The notes under the pieces: model-generated | What the model was told of the DNA's origin: nothing | What the model saw: only the letters and a program-made list of their open reading frames with translations | The model's database searches: none | Position numbers and translations under genes: made by a program | Shown: in pieces, positions 33,028 through 44,075 of the stretch | Position numbering within the stretch: position 1 is the stretch's first letter | Layout: each line of letters begins with the position of its first letter | Assembly (NCBI RefSeq): GCF_007096355.1 | Contig: NZ_VKDF01000004.1 | Coordinates: 357-64,356, forward strand | Length of the DNA stretch: 64,000 bases | From: Paracoccus sp. M683 | GTDB taxonomy: Bacteria > Pseudomonadota > Alphaproteobacteria > Rhodobacterales > Rhodobacteraceae | Direction: 5' to 3'

Positions 33028-34194
33028 ATGACCGAGATGGTCTTTGGCGCCACGTCCGTTCGGGCGGGTGATCCGATTCTCCCACGTTGGTGGCGCACGC
33101 TGGACAAATGGTCCCTGATCTGCGTGCTGGGACTGTTCGCAATGGGGCTGTTGCTGGGCCTTGCCGCGTCGGTGCCGCTGGCGGAAAAGAACAATCTGCC
33201 CCGGTTTTACTATGTTCAGCGCCAGGCGGTGATGGGCGGGTTCGGGCTGGTCGTGATGCTGGTCATCTCGATGCTGTCGCCCCGTCAGGTGCGCCGCCTT
33301 GGCGTGCTGGGCTTTCTGGGTGCGTTCCTGGCCATTCTGGCGCTGCCGATGATCGGCACGGATTTTGGCAAGGGTGCTGTCCGCTGGCTGTCCATCGCCG
33401 GGGTGTCGGTGCAGCCGTCCGAGTTTCTGAAGCCCGGTTTTGTCGCGCTTTGCGCCTGGTTCATGGCCTCTAGCCAGGAAGTCGGTGGGCCGCCGGGCAA
33501 GGCCTATTCCTTCATCGCCGCAGTGGTGGTGGTCGTGCTGCTGGCCTTGCAGCCCGATTTCGGACAGGCCTCGCTGTTGCTGTTTTCCTGGGGCGTGATG
33601 TATTTCGTCGCGGGTGCGCCGATGATCCTGCTGATGGTGGTGGCGGCCATCACCATCTGCGGCGGTGTCTTTGCCTATGGCGCATCCGATCACTTCGCCC
33701 GCCGGATCGACGGTTTTCTGTCGCCCGAGGTCGATCCCCGCACGCAGCTGGGCTATGCCACCAATGCCATTCAGGAAGGCGGCTTCTTCGGCGTTGGCGT
33801 GGGCGAAGGCACGGTCAAATGGTCGCTGCCCGATGCCCATACCGATTTCATCATCGCCGTCGCGGCCGAGGAATACGGCCTGATCATGGTGCTGGCGATC
33901 ATCACGCTTTACTGCATCATCGTCACCCGGTCGCTGTTGCGCTTGCTGAAGGAACGCGATCCCTTTGCACGCATTGCCGGCACCGGGCTGGCCTGTGCCT
34001 TTGGCGTGCAGGCGCTGATCAATATGGGCGTCGCCGTGCGGCTGCTGCCCGCCAAGGGCATGACGCTGCCCTTTGTCAGCTATGGCGGTTCCTCGGTCAT
34101 CGCCTCGGGGATCGCCATGGGGATGCTGCTGGCACTGACCCGCACCCGCCCGCAGGGCGAGATCGCCCAGATCCTGCGCAGGGCGGGGCGCTGA
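33028..34194 (+). CDS. ftsW: Lipid II polymerase FtsW (SEDS family)
   Basis: This is a 388-residue SEDS protein with about ten membrane helices. It polymerises lipid II at the septum with FtsI. Family landmarks are [18 protein letters not shown] near residue 116, [15 protein letters not shown] near 222, YQ-loop-like [34 protein letters not shown], and the C-terminal [15 protein letters not shown]. The ATG at 33028 gives the usual short N-terminus; an in-frame GTG at 32956 would add 24 residues. The stop overlaps murG as TGATG. It restarts the division cluster after the inverted block and must have its own promoter or one shared across the gap. Confidence 0.95.
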   Translation: MTEMVFGATSVRAGDPILPRWWRTLDKWSLICVLGLFAMGLLLGLAASVPLAEKNNLPRFYYVQRQAVMGGFGLVVMLVISMLSPRQVRRLGVLGFLGAFLAILALPMIGTDFGKGAVRWLSIAGVSVQPSEFLKPGFVALCAWFMASSQEVGGPPGKAYSFIAAVVVVVLLALQPDFGQASLLLFSWGVMYFVAGAPMILLMVVAAITICGGVFAYGASDHFARRIDGFLSPEVDPRTQLGYATNAIQEGGFFGVGVGEGTVKWSLPDAHTDFIIAVAAEEYGLIMVLAIITLYCIIVTRSLLRLLKERDPFARIAGTGLACAFGVQALINMGVAVRLLPAKGMTLPFVSYGGSSVIASGIAMGMLLALTRTRPQGEIAQILRRAGR

Positions 34195-35279
34195 TGGCGG
34201 GAAAGCTTGCCCTGATCGCCGCTGGCGGAACCGGCGGTCACATGTTCCCTGCGCAGGCGCTGGCCGAGGTGCTGCTGGCCGAGGGTTGGCGCGTCAAGCT
34301 GTCGACCGATGATCGCGGCGCGCTTTATGCCGGTGGGTTTCCGGCGGCGGTGGAACGCAGCATCGTGGCCTCGGCCACGACGGCGCGGGGGGGGGTGCTG
34401 GGCAAGCTGGCCGCGCCTTTCAAGATCGCATCGGGCGTGCTGGCCGCGCGCCGGGGGTTTCGCGCCGACAAGCCCGATATCGTGGTGGGGTTCGGCGGCT
34501 ATCCGACCATCCCGGCCATGTCGGCGGCGCTGACCATGCGCTTGCCGCGGATGATCCATGAACAGAATGGCGTGATGGGCCGGGTGAACCGCGCCTTTGC
34601 CGCCCGCGTCGATACCGTCGCCTGCGGCACATGGCCCACCGAACTGCCCCAGGGGGTGCATGGCATCCATACCGGCAACCCGGTTCGCGCCTCGGTCAAG
34701 GATCGCGCGGGCACGCCTTATCGCGTGCCGGGCGATGGCCCTCTGCACATCGTCGTCATCGGCGGCAGCCAGGGCGCGCGCGTGCTGTCCGATGTGGTGC
34801 CTGCCGCCATCGCCGCCCTGCCGACCGAGATGCGCCCCCGCCTGCGCGTCGCCCATCAGGCCCGCAAAGAGGATCACGATCGCGTGGTTGCCGCCTATCG
34901 CGCCGCAGGTGTCACCGCCGAGGTGCGCCACTTCTTCGACGACGTGCCCGCCCGCTTTGCCGAGGCGCAACTGGTCGTCGCGCGTTCTGGTGCCTCGACC
35001 ATCGCGGATCTGACGGTGATCGGGCGCCCTTCGATCCTGATCCCGCTGCCCACGGCCACCAATGATCATCAGACCGCCAATGCGCGGCCTTTGGCCGATG
35101 CCGGCGCCGCGCTGATGCTTCCTGAATCCGTTCTTGACGCCGAAAGCCTGACGCGCGACATGCACGCGGTCCTTTCCGATCCTTCACGCGCCTCGGCCAT
35201 GGCTGCCGCCGCGCTGTCCCTCGGCCGCCCCGATGCGGCCCGCCGCCTTTACGATCTCGTCACGGAGCTTGCCGTATGA
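34194..35279 (+). CDS. murG: Lipid II synthase MurG
   Basis: This is a 361-residue GT-B glycosyltransferase that adds GlcNAc to lipid I, making lipid II, on the inner membrane face. It starts with the glycine-rich lipid-binding loop [28 protein letters not shown] and [12 protein letters not shown] follow, the second loop is [12 protein letters not shown] near residue 185, and [23 protein letters not shown] lies near 261. It overlaps ftsW by one base and murC by 4 bp. Confidence 0.95.
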   Translation: MAGKLALIAAGGTGGHMFPAQALAEVLLAEGWRVKLSTDDRGALYAGGFPAAVERSIVASATTARGGVLGKLAAPFKIASGVLAARRGFRADKPDIVVGFGGYPTIPAMSAALTMRLPRMIHEQNGVMGRVNRAFAARVDTVACGTWPTELPQGVHGIHTGNPVRASVKDRAGTPYRVPGDGPLHIVVIGGSQGARVLSDVVPAAIAALPTEMRPRLRVAHQARKEDHDRVVAAYRAAGVTAEVRHFFDDVPARFAEAQLVVARSGASTIADLTVIGRPSILIPLPTATNDHQTANARPLADAGAALMLPESVLDAESLTRDMHAVLSDPSRASAMAAAALSLGRPDAARRLYDLVTELAV

Positions 35280-36709
35280 ATGCCGCCGCCGCCACCAAAC
35301 TGCCCATGGAACTGGGTCCTATCCATTTCGTCGGGATAGGCGGCATCGGCATGTCGGGCATTGCCGAGGTTCTGCTGACCCTTGGCTATCGCGTGCAGGG
35401 CAGTGACCTGAAGCGGTCCAAGATCACCGACCGGCTGGAAAAGCTGGGTGCGACCGTGTTCGAGGGCCAGCGCGCCGAGAATATCGGCGAGGCCGGCGTC
35501 GTGGTCATCTCGACCGCGATCAAGAAGGGCAACCCCGAGCTGGAAGAGGCCCGCCGTCGCGGCCTTCCCGTCGTCCGCCGCGCCGAGATGCTGGCCGAAC
35601 TGATGCGCATGAAATCCAACATCGCCATCGCCGGCACGCATGGCAAGACCACCACCACCACCATGGTCGCCACGCTGCTGGATGCGGGTGGTCTGGACCC
35701 CACGGTCATCAATGGCGGGGTGATCCACGCCTATGGCAGCAACGCGCGGGCGGGTGCTGGCGAATGGATGGTCGTCGAGGCCGACGAGTCGGATGGCAGC
35801 TTCAACCGCCTGCCCGCCGATATCGCCATCATCACCAATATCGACCCCGAGCATATGGAGCATTGGGGCAGCTTCGACGCGCTGCGTCAGGGTTTTCTGG
35901 ATTTCGCCTCGCGCATTCCCTTCTATGGCCTTGCCGTCTGCTGCACCGACCATGCCGAGGTGCAGGCGCTGGTCGGCAAGCTGACCGACCGCCGCGTGAC
36001 GACCTTTGGCTTCAACGCGCAGGCCGATGTGCGGGCGATGAACCTGCGCTATGAAAACGGCATCGCGCATTTCGACATTGCGCTGCAATGCGAAGGTCCG
36101 ACCGATACCGGCGATGTCGAGATGATCGAGGGCTGCACCCTGCCCATGCCGGGCGATCACAATGTCAGCAACGCACTGGCCGCCGTGGCCGTCGCCCGCC
36201 ATCTGGGCATGAAAAAGGCCGAGATCCGCGAGGCGCTGGCCAAGTTCGGTGGCGTGGGTCGCCGCTTTACCCGCGTGGGCGAGGTGAACGGCGTCACCAT
36301 CATCGACGATTATGGCCATCATCCGGTGGAAATCGCCGCCGTTCTGAAGGCCGCCCGTCAGGCGACGCAAGGTCGTGTCATCGCCGTGCATCAGCCGCAC
36401 CGCTATTCGCGCCTGTCGAACCTGTTCGAGGATTTCTGCACCTGTTTCAACGAGGCCGACGTGGTCGGCATCGCCGAGGTCTATGCCGCAGGCGAAGATC
36501 CGATCCCCGGCGCAACGCGCGACGATCTGGTCGCGGGGCTGATCGCTCATGGTCATCGCCACGCCCGTGCCGTGATCGACGAAGAGGATCTGGCGCGACT
36601 GGTGCGCGAGCAGGCCCGTCCGGGTGATATGGTGGTCTGCCTTGGCGCAGGCACGATTTCGGCCTGGGCCAATGGCCTGCCTGAACGCTTGCAGGGGAAG
36701 GCCGCGTGA
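35276..36709 (+). CDS. murC: UDP-MurNAc:L-alanine ligase MurC
   Basis: This is a 477-residue Mur ligase that adds L-alanine to UDP-MurNAc. The N-terminal Rossmann part reads [17 protein letters not shown]. The P-loop is [15 protein letters not shown] near residue 119. [12 protein letters not shown] and [12 protein letters not shown] follow, and [16 protein letters not shown] marks the C-terminal domain. It overlaps murG and the DUF2484 gene by 4 bp each, so translation is coupled across all three. Confidence 0.95.
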   Translation: MNAAAATKLPMELGPIHFVGIGGIGMSGIAEVLLTLGYRVQGSDLKRSKITDRLEKLGATVFEGQRAENIGEAGVVVISTAIKKGNPELEEARRRGLPVVRRAEMLAELMRMKSNIAIAGTHGKTTTTTMVATLLDAGGLDPTVINGGVIHAYGSNARAGAGEWMVVEADESDGSFNRLPADIAIITNIDPEHMEHWGSFDALRQGFLDFASRIPFYGLAVCCTDHAEVQALVGKLTDRRVTTFGFNAQADVRAMNLRYENGIAHFDIALQCEGPTDTGDVEMIEGCTLPMPGDHNVSNALAAVAVARHLGMKKAEIREALAKFGGVGRRFTRVGEVNGVTIIDDYGHHPVEIAAVLKAARQATQGRVIAVHQPHRYSRLSNLFEDFCTCFNEADVVGIAEVYAAGEDPIPGATRDDLVAGLIAHGHRHARAVIDEEDLARLVREQARPGDMVVCLGAGTISAWANGLPERLQGKAA

Positions 36710-36957
36710 CGGCGGCCGCCTATCCGCCGCTTGCCGCCGCATTGATCTGGCTGGTGCTGGCGCTGCTGGTGCCGTTGCTGGCTGCCCATCGCCATCTGGT
36801 CGCGACATGGGCCCTGGTCGTTCTGGGTGTGCCGGTCCTTGGCTGGCTGACGCTGCGCGGTGGTCCCGCTGCCGGGATCATCGGCCTGGCGCTTGGGGTT
36901 CTGGTGCTGTATTGGCGCCCGTTTACCCGCCGCCGCGACGCCACTCCGGCGGAATGA
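36706..36957 (+). CDS. DUF2484 family small membrane protein
   Basis: This 83-residue protein has three hydrophobic helices (about residues 8-25, 33-50 and 54-70) and a basic C-terminus [15 protein letters not shown] recognise it as the DUF2484 protein that Rhodobacteraceae often carry between murC and murB. Function unknown. The start is a GTG at 36706 overlapping the murC stop, and only one base separates it from the next small gene, so it is part of the division operon. A wall-synthesis or membrane-assembly role is only positional inference. Confidence 0.85.
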   Translation: MTAAAYPPLAAALIWLVLALLVPLLAAHRHLVATWALVVLGVPVLGWLTLRGGPAAGIIGLALGVLVLYWRPFTRRRDATPAE

Positions 36958-36958
36958 G

Positions 36959-37312
36959 ATGAACCCCTGGCTGGTCGCCGCCCTTTGCCTCATGGGGGCG
37001 GGTTTCATCGGTTACTGGTCGGCCTCGCGCGGGCCGTGGTGGCCGGCGACCGTGCTGTCGCTGTTGCTGGCGGTGATTTCCTTGCAGCTGTATTTCGCCT
37101 TTCGCGGTGATGGCACCTATCACGATCTGGCCGCATGGACGGCGATGACCTTCACGGTGATGCCGGGGCTGGTGGCTGCCGTCGCAGGCATCTGGCTGGG
37201 CGGGGTGCGTGGTCCGGGCAGGGCGGCGATCTGGCGCGGCTGGCAGGGGCAGTTGACGGGGCTTGCATTGGCGGTGGCGCTGGCCGCGCAGATTGCTGCC
37301 GCGTTGATCTAG
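36959..37312 (+). CDS. Small polytopic membrane protein, unknown function
   Basis: This is a 117-residue protein with about four helices: residues 4-22 (WLVAALCLMGAGFIGYWSA), 27-47 (WPATVLSLLLAVISLQLYFAF is split across the helix end), 60-83 and 95-116. The ATG at 36959 follows the DUF2484 stop by one base, with GGAATGAG as a possible ribosome site. No family is recognised. Tight packing after murC and DUF2484 indicates cotranscription. Confidence 0.75.
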   Translation: MNPWLVAALCLMGAGFIGYWSASRGPWWPATVLSLLLAVISLQLYFAFRGDGTYHDLAAWTAMTFTVMPGLVAAVAGIWLGGVRGPGRAAIWRGWQGQLTGLALAVALAAQIAAALI

Positions 37313-37324
37313 GGCCGCGCAATC

Positions 37325-37411
37325 ATGGCCCTTTTCCTTCTTCTTGGGCTGGCCGTGCTGATCGGCTTCGGCGCCGTGGCCCCTATCGCCGCGCGGCATG
37401 GCCCGAGCTAG
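37325..37411 (+). CDS. Possible 28-residue membrane peptide
   Basis: A short open frame (MALFLLLGLAVLIGFG, then a basic end) lies between two better supported small membrane-protein genes and in the same direction. It has one helix and no clear ribosome site. It may be only spacer sequence. Confidence 0.25.
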   Translation: MALFLLLGLAVLIGFGAVAPIAARHGPS

Positions 37412-37414
37412 CCC

Positions 37415-37594
37415 ATGGCATTCGCGGTCCCGGCGGCGCTTGCCATCGCCGGATTGGGTATCTGGCTGGTCGTGGTGGACAGGGATGAATTTGGTGCCAT
37501 CTTCGGCGGGTCAATCCTGCTGTTTCTGTTCTTGCCGGCAGTTCTGGGCGGTCTGATCGGCCTTCTGAAACGGCCTGATCGCACCGGGGGCTGA
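37415..37594 (+). CDS. Small two-helix membrane protein, unknown function
   Basis: This 59-residue frame encodes a helix at about residues 4-21 (AVPAALAIAGLGIWLVVV), a short polar turn DRDEFGAIFGG, a second helix at about 33-51, and a basic end KRPDRTGG. It lies between the preceding small membrane-protein genes and murB, in the same direction. I recognise no family. Clear amphipathic layout supports a real gene, but its ribosome site is weak. About 100 bp without a gene separate it from murB. Confidence 0.5.
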   Translation: MAFAVPAALAIAGLGIWLVVVDRDEFGAIFGGSILLFLFLPAVLGGLIGLLKRPDRTGG

Positions 37595-37696
37595 AAGCCC
37601 GTTGCCCTGCCATGTGGGCTGATCCTGGCCGCGCTTGCCTGATCATGCTGGTCTGACCGAGTTGACGCCCCGCCTCGGCATGGCTACCAGCACCGG

Positions 37697-38629
37697 ATGA
37701 CCTTCGATATTCCCGCGCCCCGCGGCGCGCTGACCCCGAACCGACCCCTTGACGGGCTGACATGGCTGCGTGTCGGCGGCCCGGCCGACTGGCTGTTCCA
37801 GCCCGCCGATGCCGAAGATCTGGTCGCGTTCCTGGCCGCGCTGGACCCTGCCGTTCCGGTCTTTCCCATTGGCGTGGGCAGCAACCTGATCGTCCGGGAT
37901 GGCGGTATCCGGGGCGTCGTGATCCGGCTTGGCCGCGCCTTCAACGACATCGAGATCGAAGGCCAGACCGTCATCGCCGGCGCCGCCGCGCTGGACGCCC
38001 ATGTCGCCCGCCGCGCCGCCGATGCCGGGCTGGACCTGACCTTTTTGCGCACCATTCCCGGCAGTATCGGCGGGGCGGTGCGGATGAATGCCGGCTGCTA
38101 TGGCAGCTATGCCGCCGACCACCTGATCGAGGCCCGCGCCGTCACCCGTGACGGGCAGCAGGTGACACTGTCGCCCGACGACCTGCGCTTTGCCTATCGC
38201 CATTCCGAATTGCCCGAGGGCTGGGTTCTGACCGCCGCCGTCTTTCACGCCGAAATCGGCGACCCCGATGCCCTGCATGCCCGCATGGCCGACCAGCTTG
38301 CCAAGCGTGATGCGACACAGCCGACCAGGGAACGCAGCGCCGGCTCGACCTTCCGCAATCCTGCCGGGTTCAGCAGCACGGGCCGTGCCGATGACACGCA
38401 TGAGATGAAGGCCTGGTCACTGATCGACGCCGCCGGCCTGCGCGGGCACAGCTGGGGCGGGGCGCAGATGTCGGAAAAACACCCGAATTTCCTGCTGAAC
38501 GCCAATGGCGCCACCGCGGCCGAGCTGGAGGAGCTGGGCGAATTGGTCCGCCGCCGCGTGCTGGAAAACAGCGGCCATGATCTGCAATGGGAGGTCATCC
38601 GCATCGGCGACCCTCTGCCTGAAGCCTAG
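37697..38629 (+). CDS. murB: UDP-N-acetylenolpyruvoylglucosamine reductase MurB
   Basis: This is a 310-residue FAD enzyme that reduces enolpyruvyl-UDP-GlcNAc to UDP-MurNAc. The FAD-binding part shows [12 protein letters not shown] near residue 23, [16 protein letters not shown] near 60, and [16 protein letters not shown] near 120. The catalytic proton donor region is [12 protein letters not shown] near 215, and the end contains [21 protein letters not shown]. This is the type I MurB layout. Ribosome site ACCGG is weak; the N-terminus agrees with the family. Confidence 0.95.
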   Translation: MTFDIPAPRGALTPNRPLDGLTWLRVGGPADWLFQPADAEDLVAFLAALDPAVPVFPIGVGSNLIVRDGGIRGVVIRLGRAFNDIEIEGQTVIAGAAALDAHVARRAADAGLDLTFLRTIPGSIGGAVRMNAGCYGSYAADHLIEARAVTRDGQQVTLSPDDLRFAYRHSELPEGWVLTAAVFHAEIGDPDALHARMADQLAKRDATQPTRERSAGSTFRNPAGFSSTGRADDTHEMKAWSLIDAAGLRGHSWGGAQMSEKHPNFLLNANGATAAELEELGELVRRRVLENSGHDLQWEVIRIGDPLPEA

Positions 38630-38753
38630 GGCAGGCCAGGTTCGGGGCCCGGCGGCAAAAATTGGGCTTTTGCGATTCAACCTTTGCGGCTAAGGTAATG
38701 GTTACATACCGAATATAGCGCAGGACCGGGCCGAACCCGACCGCGCGAAGCAG

Positions 38754-39728
38754 ATGAAAAGCCCGGAAAAACCGGGCGCGAAAGGCGAAATCGTGGCGGG
38801 CAGGTCGAGCAGGACAGCCCACACCGTAGCTGTTCTGATGGGCGGACCCTCGGCCGAGCGCGAGGTGTCGCTGTCATCGGGGCGCGAATGCGCGGATGCG
38901 CTGCGGGTGGCGGGCTTTGAAGTCATCGAAATCAAGCTGGGTGCCGAACTGGGCACCGAAATCGTCACGCGCCTGACCGAGGCGCGGCCTGATGTGGTGT
39001 TCAATGCATTGCATGGCCGGTGGGGCGAGGATGGTTGCGTGCAGGGCCTGCTGGAATGGATGGGGCTTCCCTATACGCATTCGGGGGTGCTGGCCTCGGC
39101 CTTGGCGATGGACAAGACCCGTGCGAAGGCGGTTTTGCGCGCCGCTGGCCTGCCGGTTATGGAAAGCATCGTTGCCGATCGCGACGAGGTGCGTGCCCGC
39201 CATGTCATGCCCGCGCCCTATGTGGTCAAGCCGAATAATGAAGGCTCCAGTGTGGGTGTCTATATCGTTGCGGCGGAAAACAACGGCCCGCCTGCGCTGG
39301 ACGACAAGATGCCCGCCCGCGTGATGGTCGAAACCTATGCCCCCGGCCGGGAACTGACCGTGGCGGTGATGGGTGACCGTGCGCTTGGCGTGACGGAAAT
39401 CATCGTCGAGGGCTGGTATGACTATGATGCGAAATACATGCCCGGCGGATCGCGCCATGTGATCCCGGCCGAGATCCCCCAGGAAATCACATCGGCCTGC
39501 CTGGACCTTGCGGTGCGTGCCCATGACACGCTTGGCTGCAAGGGCCTGTCGCGCACCGATTTCCGATGGGACGACACGCGCGGTTTGGCGGGGCTTATCA
39601 TTCTGGAAGTGAACACCCAGCCCGGCATGACGCCGACCTCGCTGGCGCCGGAACAGGCGGCCCATGAAGGCATCGACTTCCCTGCGCTGATGCGCTGGAT
39701 GGTAGAGGACGCGCTGTGGCAAGCCTGA
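38754..39728 (+). CDS. ddl: D-alanine--D-alanine ligase Ddl
   Basis: This is a 324-residue ATP-grasp ligase that makes D-Ala-D-Ala for MurF. The domain starts with [19 protein letters not shown] near residue 25, preceded by a short basic leader. [34 protein letters not shown], and [19 protein letters not shown] are the substrate and Mg-ATP motifs. It overlaps ftsQ by 13 bp. The 124-bp gap before it is AT-richer around TTACATACCGAATATAG and may hold an internal promoter. Confidence 0.95.
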   Translation: MKSPEKPGAKGEIVAGRSSRTAHTVAVLMGGPSAEREVSLSSGRECADALRVAGFEVIEIKLGAELGTEIVTRLTEARPDVVFNALHGRWGEDGCVQGLLEWMGLPYTHSGVLASALAMDKTRAKAVLRAAGLPVMESIVADRDEVRARHVMPAPYVVKPNNEGSSVGVYIVAAENNGPPALDDKMPARVMVETYAPGRELTVAVMGDRALGVTEIIVEGWYDYDAKYMPGGSRHVIPAEIPQEITSACLDLAVRAHDTLGCKGLSRTDFRWDDTRGLAGLIILEVNTQPGMTPTSLAPEQAAHEGIDFPALMRWMVEDALWQA

Positions 39729-40636
39729 CCGATCATCGCGGCACGCCGCCCAAGCGCAAGCGCGATCCCGCGCCGTCACGGCTGGCCTATCGGCTGGAAC
39801 GGATGTGGCTGACGCCTCTTTACCGGCGGGTCTTGCGGGTGGGTGTGCCGGCCTTTCTTCTGGCCATGTCGGTCGGCATCTGGATGTCGGACGAGGACCG
39901 GCGCGCGATGTTGCACGAAGGCATTGCAGGCCTGGTCGACAAGGTCCAGAGCCGCGAGGAATTCCAGGTCAAGATGATGACCATCGAGGGCGCCTCGCCC
40001 GCCGTGGACAAGGCGCTGCGGTCAATGCTGCCGGTCGACCTGCCGGCCTCCAGCTTCGATATCGACCTGACGGCGTTGCGCTTGCAGGTGATGGCCCTGG
40101 ACGCGGTGGAAAAGATTGAACTGCGGATCAAGCCGGGCGGCATCCTGTCGGCGGTGGTGACTGAACGCCAGCCTGCGGTGCTGTGGCGCCATGCCCGCGG
40201 CATCGAGATGCTGGACAAGAACGGCCATCGCGTCGCCGGCGTCACCTCGCGCGAGATGCGGCCGGATCTGCCGATCATCACTGGCGATGGTGCCGATCAG
40301 GTCACGGCCGAGGCGCTGGCGCTGATCGACGCCGCCGGTCCGGTGCTGCCCCGCCTGCGCGGGCTTCAGCGTCAGGGCGAGCGTCGGTGGGATGTGGTGC
40401 TGGATCATGGCCAGCGCATCCTGCTGCCCGAGGTGGATGCCCTTCGCGCGCTGGAACATGCCATTGAATTGCAGCGCAGCGACGATCTGCTGGGCCGCGA
40501 TATCAGCGTGATCGACCTGCGCGACCCGGCCCGGCCCGTGGTGCGCATGGGCGTTGATGCGCGCAACACGATCCGGGGCGCCCGTGGCCTGCCCTTGCTG
40601 GGGCCGGACGGGCAGGTGCTGGCAAATGATGGATAG
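39716..40636 (+). CDS. ftsQ: Cell division protein FtsQ
   Basis: This is a 306-residue bitopic divisome protein. It has a basic cytoplasmic segment ([14 protein letters not shown]), one helix near residues 43-57 ([15 protein letters not shown]), a POTRA domain beginning [19 protein letters not shown] near 83, and the FtsQ beta domain after it ([16 protein letters not shown] near 143). It recruits FtsL/FtsB and later FtsW/FtsI. The start is a GTG at 39716 inside the end of ddl. Confidence 0.93.
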   Translation: MASLTDHRGTPPKRKRDPAPSRLAYRLERMWLTPLYRRVLRVGVPAFLLAMSVGIWMSDEDRRAMLHEGIAGLVDKVQSREEFQVKMMTIEGASPAVDKALRSMLPVDLPASSFDIDLTALRLQVMALDAVEKIELRIKPGGILSAVVTERQPAVLWRHARGIEMLDKNGHRVAGVTSREMRPDLPIITGDGADQVTAEALALIDAAGPVLPRLRGLQRQGERRWDVVLDHGQRILLPEVDALRALEHAIELQRSDDLLGRDISVIDLRDPARPVVRMGVDARNTIRGARGLPLLGPDGQVLANDG

Positions 40637-40648
40637 GGTGACAGGGCA

Positions 40649-41983
40649 ATGACCGATCTTTATCAGACTCAGCGTGCAATGCGGAACATGCGCCGCGCCG
40701 CCATGCAGCGGGGCGTGATCGGTATTCTGGACATCGGCACATCCAAGATCGCCTGTCTGGTGCTGCAATTCGACGGTTCCGGCGTCTCGCGCGAGGCGGA
40801 TGGCGTCGGGCCGATGGCGGGGCAGGCAAATTTCCGTGTCATCGGCGCCTCGACCACCCGCGCGCGCGGCATGCGCTTTGGCGAGATCGACGCCATGGCC
40901 GAGACCGAACGCGCCGTCCGTACCGCCGTTGCCGCCGCCCAAAAGGTTGCCGGCGTGCGCGTCGATCACGTGATCGCCTGCCTGTCGGGCGGCCGGCCTG
41001 CCTCTTACGGGTTGGCGGGCGAGATAGGGTTGGAACAGGGCAAGGTCACGGAACATGACGTGGCCTCGGTGCTGGCATCCTGCGATACGCCCGATTTCGG
41101 CCGTGGCCGCGAGGTGCTGCATGCCCAGCCCGTGAATTTCGCGGTCGATCACCGCAGCGGCCTTGCCGACCCGCGCGAGCATTCGGGCAATCGGCTGGCT
41201 TGCGACATGCATGTGCTGACCGTCGATGGCGATGCGATCGGCAACCTGATCCACTGCATCCGGCGCTGTGATCTGGAACTGGCGGGCATCGCCAGCGCAT
41301 CCTATGCCGCCGGTCGGGCCAGTCTGGTCGAGGATGAACAGGAACTTGGCGCGGCTTGCATCGACCTGGGCGGCGGCGGCACGGGCGTGTCGATCTTTAT
41401 CAAGAAGCACATGATCTATGCCGATTGGGTCCGCATCGGCGGGCATCTGATCACCCAGGATATCAGCCAGGGCCTGCGCGTGCCCTATGCCGTGGCCGAG
41501 CGGCTGAAGACGCTGAATGGCGGGATCGAGGCCACCGGGCGCGATGATCGCGACATGATCGAGGTCGGGGCCGAGACCGGTGATTGGGAATCCGACCGCC
41601 GCAGCGTCAGCCGCAGCGACGTGATCGGCGTCATGCGCCCGCGCGTCGAGGAAATTCTGGAAGAGGTGCGTCAGCGTCTGGATGCGGCGGGGTTCGATTC
41701 GCTGCCCAGCCAGCAGATCGTGCTGACCGGCGGCGGCAGCCAGATCCCCGGTCTGGACGGGCTGGCGACGCGCATTCTTGGCCCCAATGTCCGCTGCGGC
41801 CGGCCGCTGCGAATCGACGGGCTGGCGCATCAGCTGACCGATCCCAGTTTCAGCAGCGCCGTGGGACTGGCCCTGTTCGCAGCCCATCCGCAGGACGAGT
41901 GGTGGGATTTCGAAATGCCCGCCGACCGCTATCCCGCGCGCAGCCTGCGCCGCGCCTATCGCTGGTTCCGAAACAACTGGTAG
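40649..41983 (+). CDS. ftsA: Cell division actin-like protein FtsA
   Basis: This is a 444-residue actin-fold ATPase that anchors FtsZ to the membrane. The first phosphate loop is IGILDIGTSKIACLVL near residue 24, the SHS2 1C domain contains RVDHVIACLSGG, the second loop is AACIDLGGGGTGVSIF near 235, and the C-terminal nucleotide part is IVLTGGGSQIPGLDGLA near 354. The end (YRWFRNNW) is an amphipathic, aromatic-basic membrane-targeting helix. 226 bp separate it from the ftsZ start, the usual place for ftsZ-specific promoters; no gene is seen there. Confidence 0.95.
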   Translation: MTDLYQTQRAMRNMRRAAMQRGVIGILDIGTSKIACLVLQFDGSGVSREADGVGPMAGQANFRVIGASTTRARGMRFGEIDAMAETERAVRTAVAAAQKVAGVRVDHVIACLSGGRPASYGLAGEIGLEQGKVTEHDVASVLASCDTPDFGRGREVLHAQPVNFAVDHRSGLADPREHSGNRLACDMHVLTVDGDAIGNLIHCIRRCDLELAGIASASYAAGRASLVEDEQELGAACIDLGGGGTGVSIFIKKHMIYADWVRIGGHLITQDISQGLRVPYAVAERLKTLNGGIEATGRDDRDMIEVGAETGDWESDRRSVSRSDVIGVMRPRVEEILEEVRQRLDAAGFDSLPSQQIVLTGGGSQIPGLDGLATRILGPNVRCGRPLRIDGLAHQLTDPSFSSAVGLALFAAHPQDEWWDFEMPADRYPARSLRRAYRWFRNNW

Positions 41984-42209
41984 GGACCCGCAAAACCACC
42001 GATATGTGGCGGCGGCATAGCCCCCACCATATTCTGTTGTCTTGGCAAGATACCGCCGACGTTGCCTGTTCGTACCGCCATATTTTGCGGCCGAAGGGTG
42101 TTTTTCGGGTGACGTATGGGGGCATTGCCGCTACCATCGCAGGGATAACGGGGGATTCGACCGGGTGGGCGAACTAAGGCCCGGCAGACAGCGAAAACAG
42201 GCGGAAACC

Positions 42210-43847
42210 ATGAACCTCAATCTGATGATGAATGACGAAGAAGAGCTGAAGCCGCGGATCACCGTGTTCGGTGTCGGCGGTGCAGGCGGCAATGCGGTCA
42301 ACAACATGATCGAAAAGCAGCTTGAAGGCGCAGAATTCGTCGTGGCGAATACCGACGCGCAGGCGCTTGCCGGCTCGAAGGCGGAACACCGCATCCAGAT
42401 GGGGCCGAAGGTGACCGAAGGTCTGGGCGCGGGGGCCAAGCCCTCGATCGGCGCCAAGGCCGCCGAGGAAACCATCGAGGATATCGTCGATCACCTGATG
42501 GGCGCGCATATGTGCTTCATCACCGCCGGTATGGGCGGCGGCACCGGCACGGGTGCTGCCCCGATCATCGCGCAGGCCGCGCGCGAGATGGGCATCCTGA
42601 CCGTCGGCGTCGTCACGAAGCCCTTCCAGTTCGAGGGCACCAAGCGCATGCGTCAGGCCGAAGAGGGCGTTGAAGCCCTGCAAAAGGTCGTCGATACGCT
42701 GATCATCATTCCGAACCAGAACCTGTTCCGTCTGGCCAACGAAAAGACCACCTTCACCGAAGCCTTCGCCATGGCCGATGACGTGCTGTATCAGGGCGTC
42801 AAGGGCGTGACCGACCTGATGGTGCGTCCGGGCCTGATCAACCTCGACTTCGCCGACGTTCGCGCGGTGATGGACGAGATGGGCAAGGCGATGATGGGCA
42901 CGGGCGAGGCCTCGGGCGAGAACCGCGCCGTGGAAGCCGCCGAGCGTGCGATTGCCAACCCGCTGCTGGATGAAATCAGCCTGAACGGCGCCAAGGGCGT
43001 GCTGATCAACATCACCGGCGGCTATGACCTGACCCTGTTCGAGCTGGACGAGGCGGCGAACATCATCCGCGACAAGGTGGATGCCGATGCGAATATCATC
43101 GTCGGTTCCACGCTGGATCCCAGCATGGACGGCACGCTGCGCGTCTCGGTCGTGGCCACCGGTATCGACGCCGAACCCGCCAGCGCCGAGATCCCGGCCC
43201 CGCGTCGTGGCATGTCCGAGCCGCTGACCCAGAACCCTTCGGTCGCGCAAAAGGCAAGCGCCGCGCCGCCGCAGGACGATGATCTGCCGGTCCCGCCGCG
43301 TCGCGCACCCGTCGCGCCCCCCGTCGCGGAAACCCGCCCTGTCGCAGCGCCTGCCGCGACCCGCGAGGTGATTGGCGATGACGACATGCCGCCGGCCGGC
43401 TGGAACCGCGTTCCGGCGCCCAAGGCGGCCGTCGCCCCGGCCAGCCCCGAGGTCGAGGACGAACTGACCAGCTATTACACGCCCAAGGCCCCCAGCCAGG
43501 ATCGCGTGAACGTCAAGCCCGAGGTGATGGAGCGTCTGAAGCGCGCCGTCGAACATCATGGCGAACGCCCCTCGCGCCAGGCCGCTGCCGCCCCTGCGGG
43601 CGGGCAGGCCGGGCAACCGCAAGGCCGCATGGGCGGTCTGGGCCGGTTGATCGAGCGCGTTGCAGGTCATGCCGAAGGTGCCGCTGCCCCGCAGAAGCCG
43701 GCCGCCAGCACCATCGCCGAGCGCGTCAGCGAACGGGTCGCTACCCGCGCCCGTCAGGCCGAATCCGATTTCGACGATCTGGCCAGCCCCGACTCGGCCG
43801 ATGACAATGTGGAAATCCCGGCTTTCCTGCGCCGTCAGGCGAACTGA
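42210..43847 (+). CDS. ftsZ: Cell division tubulin-like GTPase FtsZ
   Basis: This is a 545-residue FtsZ that forms the Z ring. The GTPase domain starts [19 protein letters not shown] near residue 14. The tubulin signature [10 protein letters not shown] lies near residue 110 and the T7-loop segment is [11 protein letters not shown] near 215. The core ends around residue 325. A linker of roughly 200 residues rich in Pro, Ala and charged residues follows, then the conserved terminal peptide [12 protein letters not shown], which binds FtsA and other partners. The ATG at 42210 gives the standard N-terminus; the open frame further upstream is untranslated leader. Confidence 0.96.
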   Translation: MNLNLMMNDEEELKPRITVFGVGGAGGNAVNNMIEKQLEGAEFVVANTDAQALAGSKAEHRIQMGPKVTEGLGAGAKPSIGAKAAEETIEDIVDHLMGAHMCFITAGMGGGTGTGAAPIIAQAAREMGILTVGVVTKPFQFEGTKRMRQAEEGVEALQKVVDTLIIIPNQNLFRLANEKTTFTEAFAMADDVLYQGVKGVTDLMVRPGLINLDFADVRAVMDEMGKAMMGTGEASGENRAVEAAERAIANPLLDEISLNGAKGVLINITGGYDLTLFELDEAANIIRDKVDADANIIVGSTLDPSMDGTLRVSVVATGIDAEPASAEIPAPRRGMSEPLTQNPSVAQKASAAPPQDDDLPVPPRRAPVAPPVAETRPVAAPAATREVIGDDDMPPAGWNRVPAPKAAVAPASPEVEDELTSYYTPKAPSQDRVNVKPEVMERLKRAVEHHGERPSRQAAAAPAGGQAGQPQGRMGGLGRLIERVAGHAEGAAAPQKPAASTIAERVSERVATRARQAESDFDDLASPDSADDNVEIPAFLRRQAN

Positions 43848-43877
43848 CCGCTCACGTTTGTGGGAAACGAACTGCTG

Positions 43878-43910
43878 AAAGGGCCGCCCGGTGCGGCCCT
43901 TTCCTTATTT
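43878..43910 (+). terminator. Intrinsic terminator after ftsZ
   Basis: The stem AAAGGGCCGC (43878-43887) pairs perfectly with GCGGCCCTTT (43893-43902) around a 5-nt loop and is followed by CCTTATTT. It ends the division operon 31 bp after the ftsZ stop. The remaining gap up to lpxC (43911-44075) holds the small dyad TGACC/GGTCA (43924-43940) and presumably the lpxC promoter. Confidence 0.88.
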
Positions 43911-44075
43911 GCGATCAATTTCTTGACCGCAGACAGGTCAGCAAACATGCGCTATCCGCGCCGATTGTTTCAGGCCGTTACAAAACGTTAATTGAGTGGC
44001 GGCAGGCCTGCGCTTACCTGAAGCTGCACCGGGACGCCCTTGCTCTCGGATTGAAATGGAATGGCAGGCAGAATC

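Noticed and set aside
33819..34193. MurG extended into ftsW
   Set aside because: The frame is out of phase within ftsW. MurG begins at 34194 with its glycine-rich loop, overlapping the ftsW stop.
42042..42209. FtsZ extended by 56 residues upstream
   Set aside because: The added sequence has no similarity to FtsZ N-termini. The ATG at 42210 gives the standard start [19 protein letters not shown].
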